Shown: in pieces, positions 1 through 10,957 of the stretch | How the letters are laid out: every line of letters starts with the position of its first letter | How positions within the stretch are numbered: the stretch's first letter is position 1 | Program-made: the position numbers and the translations under genes | Notes under the pieces: model-generated | The model's input: the letters and a program-made list of their open reading frames with translations, nothing else | What the model was told of the DNA's origin: nothing | Databases searched by the model: none | Assembly: GCA_020137815.1 (NCBI GenBank) | Contig: CM035351.1 | Coordinates: forward strand, 4,949,792 to 5,013,791 | Direction of reading: 5' to 3' | Length of the DNA: 64,000 bases | DNA from: Hormiphora californensis | Taxonomy: Eukaryota; Ctenophora; Tentaculata; Cydippida; Pleurobrachiidae

Positions 1-706
1 TACTATTGCGTACTACGAACCTAGTGTACAAGCGGTAAGAATTACCGTCTTCATCCCCCGGCGATCGCCGAGATCCCAGCTGTTTCAGTCGATTCACCGT
101 ATAGAATCTAACTATTAGTGCTATAATTACGGTCTTAAACCGTACACAAAACAATACCATACGGTCATGTATTGACCGCTATATTCCACTCTAATTTGAA
201 TGTGGTTCCAGGTACACAATGGCTGGGCCCATTGGCTGTAAACTGCCCGTATTTGAGCACAATTACTCATCACATTGTATTGGTCCCATTGCATTGGTCT
301 TCCTTGGCATGGGTTCCACCCACGGGGCCACTCACACTGTCGACGATATCGCAATTAAGAGTCACGATAGTTCGTTAGGGTTCTAAGCCCGACACTCCCA
401 GAAAAAGTAGATTGCACACAGGGGTCCATCCCCCATTATCCATTATTATAGATCGCTCTTATTTGAGCATAATTAACCTGCCAGTGGGTCTGACAAATTC
501 AAGCAAGAACTTGTGTAGAGTCATTTCTACACAGATTGAATTTTTCACCTCATCAGCTAAGCTTGCCATTCCATAATAATTAATAAGTCAGCAAGATATG
601 TCTTGCTTCCATTAAACACATCACCCTTGATAATGCTGCTTTGCATAGACATTCACACGTATAAACCTATATCACCGGTATAACATTTACCTGGGATATA
701 TGACCC
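1..706. other. Intergenic sequence, no gene recognised
   Basis: Mixed-composition DNA with only short ORFs that resemble nothing and show no splice-linked continuation. It leads into the 36-bp minisatellite starting at about 707. I see no RNA gene or promoter I could defend. Confidence 0.5.
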
Positions 707-2175
707 GTACATTGATTTACTAGTGGACTGTAACCACTACCAGTACATTGATTTACTAGTGGACTGTAACCACTACCAGTACATTGATTTACTAGTGGAC
801 TGTAACCACTACCAGTACATTGATTTACTAGTGGGGGGGGGGTGACACGTAACACTTTGTAACACTTTGTAACATGTAACGTGCACAAAAAGTTTTCTGC
901 ACATGTTACAAAGTGTTACATAGTGTTACAAAGTGTTACAAAGTGTTACATAGTGTTACAAAGTGTTACATAGTGTTACATAGTGTTACAAAGTGTTACA
1001 TAGTGTTACAAAGTGTTACATAGTGTTACAAAGTGTTACATAGTGTTACAAAGTGTTACATAGTGTTACAAAGTGTTACATAGTGTCACAAAGTGTTACA
1101 AATTGTTACAAAGTGTTACAAAGTGTTACAAATTGTTACAAAGTGTTACAAATTGTTACAAAGTGTTACAAATTGTTACAAAACACAAGGATTTGTAGCG
1201 AAGCAAATTTTCAACGGTTGGTGAATAAGTCATTTGAACGACTTTGATGTCTTTCTAGAACACATCTAAAAGTTTTAAATCATTTCTAGGGTTAAAACAT
1301 ACACTTTTTTACTAATTTGCGGATGTTTTGAGCCTCCGATGTCATCGACTGTGGAAATCAGGGCTGAAATAGTCCATTTGGTAAAGAAAAATATGAACTT
1401 TAGACAACGGTAAAGTTTTTAGAGTGATATTAGAAGTATTGTGCCTCTCAGAGGCCCCCAATGTGCTGAGTCACCTGTGAGTTGTGACCCAATCGACTTT
1501 TTTCATTGGTAATCGATTCTTTGTACTTAATAAGATGATATACAACGTTTCTGTAGGAAAAAGAAATAAAATTTTTCCAAAATCAATTTTTTGGTCAAAG
1601 ATTGAAAATTTGCTTCGCTACAAATCCTTGTGTTTTTGTAACAATTTGTAACACTTTGTAACACTTTGTGACACTATGTAACACTTTGTGACACTTTGTA
1701 ACACTTTATAACTCTTTGTAACACTATGTAACACTTTGTAACACTTTGTAACACTATGTAACACTTTGTAACACTATGTAACACTTTGTAACACTATGTA
1801 ACACTATGTAACACTTTGTAACACTATGTAACACTTTGTAACACTATGTAACACTTTGTAACACTATGTAACACTTTGTAACACTTTGTAACATGTAACG
1901 TGCACAAAAAGTTTTCTGCACATGTTACAAAGTGTTACAAAGTGTTACGTGTCACCCCCCCCCCTACTAGTGGACTGTAACCACTACCAGTACATTGATT
2001 TACTAGTGGACTGTAACCACTACCAGTACATTGATTTACAAGGGGACTGTAACCACTACCAGTACATTGATTTACAAGTGGACTGTAACCACTATCAGTA
2101 CATTGATTTACTAGTGGACTGTAACCACTACCAGTACATTGATTTACTAGTGGACTGTAACCACTATCAGTACTC
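707..2175. repeat. 36-bp minisatellite, interrupted by a foldback element
   Basis: Unit starts GTACATTGATTTACTAGTGG and repeats with a 36-base period (starts at 707, 743, 779, 815). The array is split by the element at 833-1964 and resumes at 1965 for about six more units ending near 2175. A CRISPR-like reading is excluded because there are no spacers. Because 36 is a multiple of three, the array carries long repetitive ORFs that are artefacts. Confidence 0.9.
833..1964. mobile_element. Foldback-type DNA element with tandem-repeat inverted arms
   Basis: Left arm 833-1214 and right arm 1602-1964 are inverted copies of each other. Both begin with a run of ten G (C) followed by TGACACGTAACACTTTGTAA and are built mainly from 10-bp units alternating GTTACAAAGT and GTTACATAGT. 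The inner edges also mirror: CAAGGATTTGTAGCGAAGC on the left is reversed on the right. The 1215-1601 centre is unique and has no ORF. The insertion is flanked by TACTAGT at 826-832 and 1965-1971, consistent with a 7-9 bp target-site duplication inside the minisatellite. It is non-autonomous. The arm structure resembles Drosophila FB-type foldback elements (family knowledge); the superfamily is not determined. Confidence 0.85.
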
Positions 2176-2187
2176 TTACCATGACCA

Positions 2188-2345
2188 GTACATTTACCTG
2201 TGTACTCTCGTCTCTCACCAGTACATTTACCTGTGTACTTTCGTCTCTCACCAGTACATTTACCTGTGTACTCTCGTCTCTCACCAGTACATTTACCTGT
2301 GTACTCTCGTCTCTCACCAGTACATTTACCTGTGTACTCTTACCA
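2188..2345. repeat. 33-bp minisatellite
   Basis: About five near-identical units starting GTACATTTACCTGTGTACTC at 2188, 2221, 2254, 2287 and 2320. It shares the core CCAGTACATT with the adjacent 36-bp array, so the two probably have a common origin. The 33-base period keeps several frames open; these ORFs are artefacts. Confidence 0.9.
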
Positions 2346-4680
2346 GTACAAGTACATTTGCATATATACATTTATCTGTATATCATTCAAAACTCACCAA
2401 TATAGGACTTACCCGTGCCTAAACCTGTAACACAATCTGCATACTCACCAGTATAGACGTACCACCTATACCTTCTTTTACATTCACCAATAACAACATT
2501 TATCATACCAGTACATTCTTTCTTATATTAGAGGGGGGAGTCTTCTAGGAATAACAAAGGAAAATGCAGCCATACACTGCTCTGATACCCAAGAAAGAGC
2601 GCTAAAAGGAAGAGCAGATCCCGCGACTCCCTCCTGGGTACCTGCATGACACACTTGTCCCTGGAATTCCCAGGTGCCCTGTTCGCTCATGAAGACAATT
2701 ACTTACACTTACTTTATCAATTATTCACTGCACTTAATAAAATACCTGTATTTACTCTCGTCTCGAACAGGGCCATGGCCATAATATCGTAATATTCTCA
2801 CTCATTTCAATAATTCGGTGGGAAAACACCTCCACCTTGGTGGGAAAACACCTCCACCCAGGCAATGTCTCTCGACATCTACCTACCTCCCCCAACAGTG
2901 CAGACTTTTCTTACCTTATTCGAAGTACTAGTATCTCATCACTCATGTCCGGTGGTTGTACTCACTCACAGACCGCATTATGTATCATCAGATTTTCTTT
3001 ATCGTTTCCATTCCCAGCTATTCATCAGCTGCTCCTATTCCAACAATCAGCTCCTCCAGCTATCACACTATCTCCCGTCTGTAGGCAGAGCCTGACCAGT
3101 GACCTTTTTCTAACCTTTTATTCGTAGTATCCAATCGGTGGTCTCAACTCCTGAATTCCAACAGCAATCATCCGCTTCACTATTACCGACAGTACTCGAC
3201 TTTGCAGCTCCCAAAACAGTCCAACACTTTTGGTTTGCCACTCATTCTTCTTCTTTTTCTCACGGCCATTTCCATTAGCATTCTCCCGCTGTGTCGGGAT
3301 TCCTGTTCTCTGTCAAAAATAGACAGAAACAAATCTAGAGGGATTTCACCAGGGTTAGTGCAAGACAACACAATAAGCACTACCTAAATAACGAATTCCT
3401 CCTGTCACTATTGTGTAAACAAAACCTTACTACCTGTTTACAAACACTTTTACCAAACCTCTGGTTCGAGATCCTGGTGTTACAGCACCATTTGTAGGAG
3501 TGACGTTCAATGTCATCCTAAACTACTGCTACTTTATCTGGAGGTCCTTTAGCCCAGGTGTTACCTCCACCTCTATGTACCCTAGGTTATCCTGGCTGGA
3601 TCGGTGGACAATGCGTTGTGTTATTGAATACCTGCGTTAGGAGTGAGGTGTGATATTAACTAGTTTCAAATCAAAACTATCAAAAGACAAGATATAACAA
3701 GGCTTCGAACTAATCATTATAGTACAAGTGTGTACTTCCTCTAACATATAAACCAAGTGTCTATACTCAAACTATGCAGGGACATCATAGTCCAATCGGA
3801 TCAGGTTCTCCCAACCCACAGTAGGGTCCTCAGTGACTGATTCACAACCAAAGTCTGGTCAACGGGAACAACACTCAATCATAGTCCAAGGGTGGCCAAG
3901 TCAAGGCATCCAATCACGTGACTCCAAGTCCTTCTCCAGGTAATCCGTATTTAATGACTCCGTTCCTGGCTCGTGTCTCCCTTGATAAGATATTGTCACC
4001 AGGTCGAAAGTAGAACTGAAACTGCTGTAGCTCCTCTTCAGGAATAGAAGTATCATTGCATTTAGAGGCAGGAATGTCGATGAACTAGAAGCTCCGCCTT
4101 GATCCAAGTCGAATTATCTCCGACAGGTTCTCTACTCGAGATGAGTAACACCTTATTTACCTCTGTATGAACCAGGGTAATTTGCCCAATTACAAAATGG
4201 GACTTTACTTCAACCCCGTGCGGTTGTCAATCATCACATTAAACCAAGTGATAATTCAAGCCATGAGAGTATATCATGGTGCATAATGCAGTATATTCCA
4301 GATAACATGTGTATATCAAGAATTAATCAAGGGACACATATCAGTGTTCCCGCATCCACCTCTCTCTCCAAGGTAGTTTCCAAAGAGGAATAGGTCCTGC
4401 CCGAGTATCCATATTCTCGGCCAAATCATTACAAAACCCGTTGGGTAATTCCACACATGTGAGATATATGACAGGGGGCACCTAGTAGTGACCCCTCAGA
4501 GCTGTGTTTCCGTTAGGGCACACACGTGACAAGCCAATAACAAACGTGACACGAACTACTAAGATAGGAGGCCTATCTCGTCATTCAGAAATTCGGCACG
4601 AGATTATTGAGGCAAAAAACGATTACTTTTCTGTAATTCCCGTCATCAATTTTTCACTTTCTTTCGTCATTAAAATGATA
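2346..4680. other. Gene-poor sequence
   Basis: I found no exon with family resemblance on either strand. Small features are degenerate CCAGTA-containing copies continuing the minisatellite to about 2520, and a tandem duplication of about 21 bp (GGTGGGAAAACACCTCCACC) near 2817-2857. An uncharacterised short gene could be missed here. Confidence 0.4.
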
Positions 4681-4755
<75 letters not shown>

Positions 4756-4797
4756 TCTCTCTCTCTCTCTCGTCTCTCTCTCTCTCTCTCTCTCTCT
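4681..4797. repeat. (CT)n microsatellite
   Basis: Almost pure CT dinucleotide tract of about 115 bases with two CTAT interruptions and one CTCG. It encodes only Ser-Leu repeats, rejected as protein. Confidence 0.95.
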
Positions 4798-4916
4798 GAT
4801 CTGTTCATCATGTGTTCAGTACCTCAGCTCACACACCATTACATAATCTGTGACAAATAGGAACATGTGTGTTGCCAGTTGCACGTGTATCTTGTAACAG
4901 CATGTATCGTGTTCAC

Positions 4917-5025
4917 TAGGAACCGACCGAATCAGGAAATACTGGTCCCTGATTGGCTGATAACCAGTCACGTGACCTAAATAACGAGTTCTGATTGGGT
5001 GTTTACTTGTTTCGGTCGGTTCCTG
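4917..5025. mobile_element. 109-bp hAT-type MITE
   Basis: Terminal inverted repeats (T/C)AGGAACCGACCGA at both ends, flanked by a perfect 8-bp direct repeat GTGTTCAC at 4909-4916 and 5026-5033. An 8-bp target-site duplication with YAGG-type ends is characteristic of the hAT superfamily (established knowledge). No coding capacity. Confidence 0.85.
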
Positions 5026-5416
5026 GTGTTCACATTACTAATGTCATATGTATATCAGAGCTGCACTGTCTGAGTATCAATATATTGTGGACATGATCAA
5101 ACTATAGCACCAGACATAACTGAATAGTGAATGGGATAACTTCTCAATAGTGGTGCCAGACCCCAATTTGATTCGACAGACAGCTCAACAGCCACTGTCA
5201 AAAAACTCTTTGAATATCAAAAATAGAACGTCGAGTGCGTACTAGTACTATTAGGACATCGCTAAACGTGTTTTGAACTCTTCTTGATTTCACCATTTTC
5301 TCTTCAAATACCCATATATTCATGATTATTAAATTATGAAACATCTTCAAATCTTTAAATCAAATATGTAAAACAGTCCGTGCCATTTAGCGTCCATATT
5401 GTTCATTTCTAGTTGT

Positions 5417-8244
5417 TCATGACAGTGACGCCTTCAGATAATGAGCCCATGGCTCTGTGGGGCTCTGTGGTGGCCTCAATGGTTCTGTTGGTATCCTACT
5501 TGATCCGGGGATTTCTGGAGCTGTCAAGCATTCGTCCCACTCTCTCCTGAGGACGACAGGGTGGTTAGAATTATAGGGTTCGGGGTTTGAACAAGGGGTG
5601 GGGGGTTGGACTTGCCTAATATTATCAGGGGACGAGGGGGATATTATGGATGGGCCGAGGGCTTTGGAAACGTTCCAATAACATTCTATAGACTAGGCAG
5701 ATTCTGCAGCTGCAGAAGTTAACGTTTCATAATTTTATTGTTCTCCGGTGCTGAATCTATATCTCAGAACTATATCTGCAGCACCCAATGTGCACATTGT
5801 TCAAAGAATTGTTTTACAGTGACGCGAAATGAATACAATGCTAACAAAAGGGTTAAGATTCTGTCGCAGCTTGACTTGTGATTGATAGATAGATACAAAG
5901 TTTTTGCATCATTTTGAAATGTGATGGGGAGGGAGTGCATATTGGTTATAACCATCTGTATACAGATGCATGCAGCCTACTGCTGCAGTGTTGGACGGAT
6001 GGGTATATAACATGCGAGGTGTTACATTTGAATTCCTACAACAACAATAACAACAGTGGGACGAATATATTCCATCCCATCTCACACCTAGTGGACCGCC
6101 CAGTCCCACTGCTGCAGCCTGCATTCACACCTAGTGACATATACAGTTGGACAGAGAATTCACAGGACACACGTAATCATGGTGCATGTGATATTGTTAT
6201 GGAACTGACACGTGATCAAAGAAAGCATCATGTGGGTCACGAACAGTTAACAGTTGATGTTGTGCGGAGGGTAGCACTGGGTAGAAAAGGGCCGGGTCTG
6301 TCAGAAACTTCTTAGATCTGGGTGACTGGGCGGTAAACGTTGGTAATGAAATTACCCGTGCGGCGCAAGCTCACAGGGTGACTTCGTAGTTCGTAACCAA
6401 CGGTAGACGCCACAGACAGAGAGGGGATTGGAGGACATGATATATGGTGGGGCTATACCTTATCTTGACAAGAGTTCGTGGATTGTAGTGGATTTCCAGG
6501 GCAACACTGCTGTAATCAATCACTGAAATAATAGTCAGTGAGATGCAGATCAGAACACCTTACCCAGGATCAGATCTCGCATACTACCCGCCACACAGAG
6601 AGATATAGATGGAGACAAAGCGAGAGAACCCCTTGGCCCTTACCCTTGTCCGGGAGGCGCTCCAGTTTACGTAACTTCTTCTCCACTCCCCAAATGTCCG
6701 CATCCGTTGCTTCCATCAGCACCTTCAACGTCTTCTCTTCCGCGTAAAATGTCTGAAGAGAGAGTGTCATTCGAGAACAACAAATTTCTCAAACCGTCAC
6801 CGCACACATGTTATATGTGTATTGTGCAGTCATCGCACTGCGGTGTTGTTTTTAGAAATGTGTTAGATTTAAGAAACACGACATGTGTGAGCTGTGCCAC
6901 TTCTTTATTCTACAGAAAACACCATGTGTGAACCTCCATCACTCTACGGAAACATCGCCCATCAGTTGTTCAATCAAGAGAAAAAAATGGATACCAGGAT
7001 ACAGAATGGACACAAAGTCAAAAGTGACGGCTACGTGTAAACTAAAAAAAAACACGGCGAAGTCTTTGGACGGCCGTCGAAAAAGGATAATTTCATTGGC
7101 CCACCTCTGAGAGCTACTGAGGGTGCGGCAATTCTATATTCTAGAGCACCACGTGTCTTGGCTCCTCATCGTTGCGTGGGGGGTTGTGGGATGCAATCAA
7201 TTCATTTGGTAGCTTGCTCTCTATAAAAGCAAGACCCTCATGTTTATGCTCAGTTATGTGTGCTTGCTAAATAGCTATCCGAATATAATACAACATATAA
7301 CAGCTGCATTCTAGGTTTTTTAGAGCACGAGCAATCTGTTTTCTAATAGTTGGTGGCCATCCATAGACTAGCCAATATATATCCCCGATAGGTCTTAAAA
7401 CGACACACTGTTTTGTGAAATCTAGGAATTCATGCCACCCAGTTGTGCAACTATCTGGCTCTCACATTTCACAATTTGTATATATCCTCAATAAATAGTT
7501 TTACGTTGTAGTTGATGAAAGTTTGAAATGAAAAAGTCGCAATTACCTCGAGATTATCACGAATAACTCTCTTTATCTTGTCCACGTTCGTTGAGAAACG
7601 CTCTTCTACATTGGGCTCAATGAAGGTGCCTGAAAAGATACACGTGCCTAGGGAGATAGAGAGGGAGAGATAGAGAGGGAGAGGTAGAGGTGAAAAGAGA
7701 GGGAGAGATAGAGAGGAAGGAGAGAAAATGGGCCATTGGGAGATGGTTGAAAAATTCAATCAAGCCTCCATCTGTTCACTGCTATAGGGTGAATGAGATG
7801 AGGTATCTGTCTCTCTGCCTTTCTCTCACTCTCTCCCTCTCTGTCTCCCTCACTCTCTCTCTCTCTCTTTATCTCTCTCTTTCTCTCTCTCTCTGTCTCT
7901 CTCTCCCTCTCTTTTGCATGCTCACCGCCCATCTATTTTCGACATGTTTTTTCTCTCCTCTCTGAACCTACTCCAGCACAGTAGGCCCAATTGATTAATC
8001 AGTCTAACATAGATCATGAAGTCCAGATGGTTTTCCTAGAGTTAGAAAATACTAGAGAGGGGGAGGACTAGGAGAGAGTGACATGAAACTAACCGTGTCT
8101 TCTAGCTGCCTGTTGCTTTCTCAAGTCTCTCAGTTCAACCAGCAACTTCACTGTATCAAGGAGTCGTCTTGTGTTTCTCTGCTTCTGGAGAACTTGCCTT
8201 AGCGTGTGGCCTGCCGTGCTCCGTACCTCTTGCTCCTGATATGA

Positions 8245-8293
<49 letters not shown>

Positions 8294-9352
8294 GAGAGAG
8301 AGAGAAAGAGAGAGAGGGATAGATAGAGAGGGATAGATGGAGTTGGAAATTGGAAAAATATCTCATAGAGATGGAAACGAGAAAGTTGTTAGCTGTTATG
8401 TCAAGAATATACCAGTGCTAATTACAACAAGTTCAGGACTTGTTGCAGATACCACGTACAATTCTCCCTACCTTTAGCTTTTTACTCTCGCCAGCCTAAC
8501 ATTGTTGCCCGCCAGTGATCTATTTCCAGGGCCAGGGCTGATATTTTGGCAGTTTCTCGCGGCGCTGCTTGTGGACGTCTGAGGTGCTGTGGTTGCGGTT
8601 CGGTGTCCCATCAACCTTCGCAATCTCTTGACATTGGTAACTGTGCATACCGCAGGCTATAGTGTCTCCGGATTCCTCCTGGAATGAATTTATATTGCAA
8701 TAAACGGGCTCTACCACATGCGGCAATAAACCTGTCAATGGATCTGTCTAGGTACCCGACACTAGTGTAGGGGCAACCCAGTATTTAACCTACTACTAAC
8801 TATTCTGCAATTTCTAACTCGATACACATTTGTAATTTCACACTTCTGAACTCACCAGTTTTTTAGCTAGATCCTCCTGCTGTAAATCAGATTTACAATT
8901 CTCCAACAGCTTATACACATTGGATAACTTCTTTAGTGTCTCGGCTACCTGTTGGGGCGGGGGTAGAAAACTGGGGTATTAATTGCGATTAATGGGGGCC
9001 TACCCGAGGAAAACAATCCCGTGACTCGTCATACTCGCTTATTAATTAAATAGGTTCCTTTCTCCTACTACTCAGTCGGACCCCGATTTAGTGGCCCCCG
9101 ATTCAGTGGCAGGATTTTTCCCTCGATATAGGAAATTAACATTATTTGACCCCGATTTAGTTGACACCCCGATTTAGTGGACAAAACCCTTTCCCCCGAG
9201 GATGCCACTAAATCGGGGTCCGACTGTACTACTAACCGTCATCTTAGAGTCATCCTTCCTACGTCTTGTCACTCTGTGCTCAAAATTCTTTAGAAAGTTT
9301 CTGTCCTCTGCTTCTAATTTGAATCTCCTTCGTTTCATGTGAACCGGCAGCC
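5417..9352 (-). CDS. PDCD7: PDCD7-like protein (U11/U12 snRNP 59K), 5' exons missing
   Basis: Coiled-coil protein of the minor spliceosome; in the family it belongs to the U11/U12 di-snRNP and helps recognise U12-type introns. Seven exons join in phase on the minus strand: 9237-9352, 8856-8948, 8094-8235, 7547-7629, 6644-6752, 6459-6522 and 5417-5546 (stop). The first visible exon is rich in Lys/Arg, followed by a charged helical stretch and the block EERFSTNVDKIKRVIRDNLE then TFYAEEKTLKVLME, like the family's RKLIRER...YEAEERAL segment. The C-terminus reads IRREWDECL, then a GSS-IPTEPLRPP-PTEPWAHYL tail matching the family's IRHDWDQYL...PPLP...WATAI ending. The proline-rich N-terminal part upstream of 9352 was not found. 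Introns carry a MITE (9073-9226) and CT/GA tracts. Confidence 0.72.
7485..7530. repeat. Fragment related to the foldback at 41752-42043
   Basis: CCTCAATAAATAGTTTTACG and the following bases match the centre of the foldback upstream of villin (41858-41905) with few differences. It lies in the PDCD7-like intron just beyond the splice donor of exon 7547-7629. Confidence 0.6.
7801..7912. repeat. Imperfect (CT)n tract
   Basis: CT-rich microsatellite with frequent T and G interruptions, inside an intron of the PDCD7-like gene. Confidence 0.85.
8247..8335. repeat. (GA)n tract
   Basis: GA dinucleotide repeat with GATA variants at its 3' end, just upstream of exon 8094-8235 in transcription order. 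Confidence 0.9.
9073..9226. mobile_element. MITE, CAGTCGGACCCCGATTTA family, copy 1
   Basis: 154-bp element with terminal inverted repeats CAGTCGGACCCCGATTTAGT. Internal repeats of CCCCGATTTAGT alternate orientation. The same family occurs at 37250-37325 and 62355-62525, where TA flanks both ends, suggesting a Tc1/mariner-pogo relative. Here the flanks read ACT/TACT, so the TA duplication is not clear. It lies ten bases downstream of the donor of exon 9237-9352 of the PDCD7-like gene. Confidence 0.8.
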
Positions 9353-10016
9353 CTGTAACGATTGTCAGCGCTAGAGTTTGAAAGCCCTCAGGGTGAGAAA
9401 TGTGCGCGCGTTTTGCGCGGATAACCTATGGGGCGATGTTTCGCGCGCGACGCACTTGGAAAGAAAAACAGTTCTTTGCAGTTACACACACAAAGCAATA
9501 AACCACAATCCCGGTTTGAGATCTGGGACTTCCATTTTCCAAAAACAATACACCCGTTCTACATTTTCTAAGAAAGATTTGTTATGGTGGTACATACCAG
9601 GAAATCGAGAATATGGGCATGCTGGATTCATCATCATATTGCTACAAGGGAGAGAAGGAGGGCTCGTTAGGTTTAATAGGCCTAAACTTGTTTATGTTGA
9701 TGTTTGAATATTAATTAAAAATGGAAATATATAAATTCATTAATTCTGAATATCAAGGTCACTGGGGGTCAACAGAACCAGGGGGGTCACGGGTGGAAGG
9801 CAGGAAGAATACAGAGAGGGATAGAGAGAAGAAGATGGAAAGGGAGTGAGAGAGAAGGAGAGAGGAGAGTGTGTCTAATACTCGTGATTAAACAAACAAT
9901 AATCACTCTGATTGGAGCAAGGGGCCACCGGCCTCAGGTAAGAGAGGGAGGGAGGAGAAGAGAAGAAGAGAAAGAGAGAGAGAGAGAGAGGAGAGAGAGC
10001 GAGAGAGAGAGAGAGA

Positions 10017-10053
<37 letters not shown>

Positions 10054-10957
10054 GAAGGAAAAGAAGGAGGAGGAGGGAAAGGGGGGAAACCCGAAGAGGA
10101 GAAGAGAGGAAGGAAACAGAGAAGAAGGGAAAAAATAGAGAACGGGAAAAGTGGGAAAAGATGGCGGTAGCATTTTTTTCGTTTCCGCGTAACCATGTGC
10201 GCTATCTAGCAAACCCGCAAATAAAATTCCCTTCATCTATCGTGCTATATTGTTTGGGTAGTGGTCCTACAAACCCGCAGCCTGCTTGTACGTTCCGGCG
10301 TCCATCTTGTTGGTTTTGAGAACAGGATTGTTTTCGAGTAGTCCTCGTCTTCTAAGAAGACGGGCCCCAGGCCCAAAAAAAAAAGAGCCCAAAAAGGAAA
10401 GAAAGGGGGGCCCCCAAGGGGGGAAAAAAAAAGGGGGGGGGGGGGGGGGGGGGCGGAAAAGGTTGAAAAAAAGGGGGGAGGGGGGAAAGAACAAAAGGAA
10501 AGAGTGGAGAAGGGAAGAAGGGGAAAGAGAAGTAGAGAGAAGAGAGAGAGAAGAGAGGAAGGGAGGAAGATGCAGCGAGAGAGAGAATACCTTGAGAAAA
10601 AGAGAGATAGAGAGTATGGAGAAGGAGAGAGAGAGATGGAGTAAGAGGGAGAGAGAGGAGAGAGAGAGAGAGAGGAGGAGAGAGAGAGAGAGAGAGAGAG
10701 AAGAGAGAGAGCGAAGAGAGAGAGAGAGGAAGAGAAGAGATGAGAGAGAGAGAGAGAGAAGAGAGAGAGAGGGGAAGAGAGATAAGGAGAGAGAAGAGAG
10801 AGAGAGGAGAGAGGAGAGAAGATAGCACTTCTCTATCATCACGCGTTATCCCAGTAAGACCATGTGCATGCAGCATTCTGTAACGCTGCAAAACTAGCAA
10901 ACATAGGCCCAATCTCTCTACCTCTCTCTCTTTCTATCGCTACAATCCCGTCACATA
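9353..10957. other. Non-coding region with a long polypurine tract
   Basis: From about 9946 to 10140 and again from about 10367 to 10820 the plus strand is nearly all purine: (GA)n, GGAA, and a run of about twenty G at 10433-10453. ORFs of 170-190 residues on both strands here are Arg-Glu or Ser-Leu repeats and not genes. The region lies between the 5' side of the PDCD7-like gene and the 3' end of the photolyase gene; the missing PDCD7 N-terminal exons could lie in it, but I could not place them. Confidence 0.6.

Noticed and set aside
707-2175. CRISPR-like array
   Set aside because: Head-to-tail 36-bp units have no spacers, and the genome is an animal one.
1922-2422. 166-codon ORF with LLVDCNHYQYID repeats
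   Set aside because: The unit length is a multiple of three and the ORF exists only because of the minisatellites.
3183-4107. Short ORFs of 60-70 codons on both strands
   Set aside because: No homology, no splice-linked continuation and average length for random sequence.
10286-10842. Long ORFs on both strands (179-191 codons) over the polypurine tract
   Set aside because: They encode only Arg-Glu or Ser-Leu-Phe runs dictated by GA/CT repeats, with no family resemblance.
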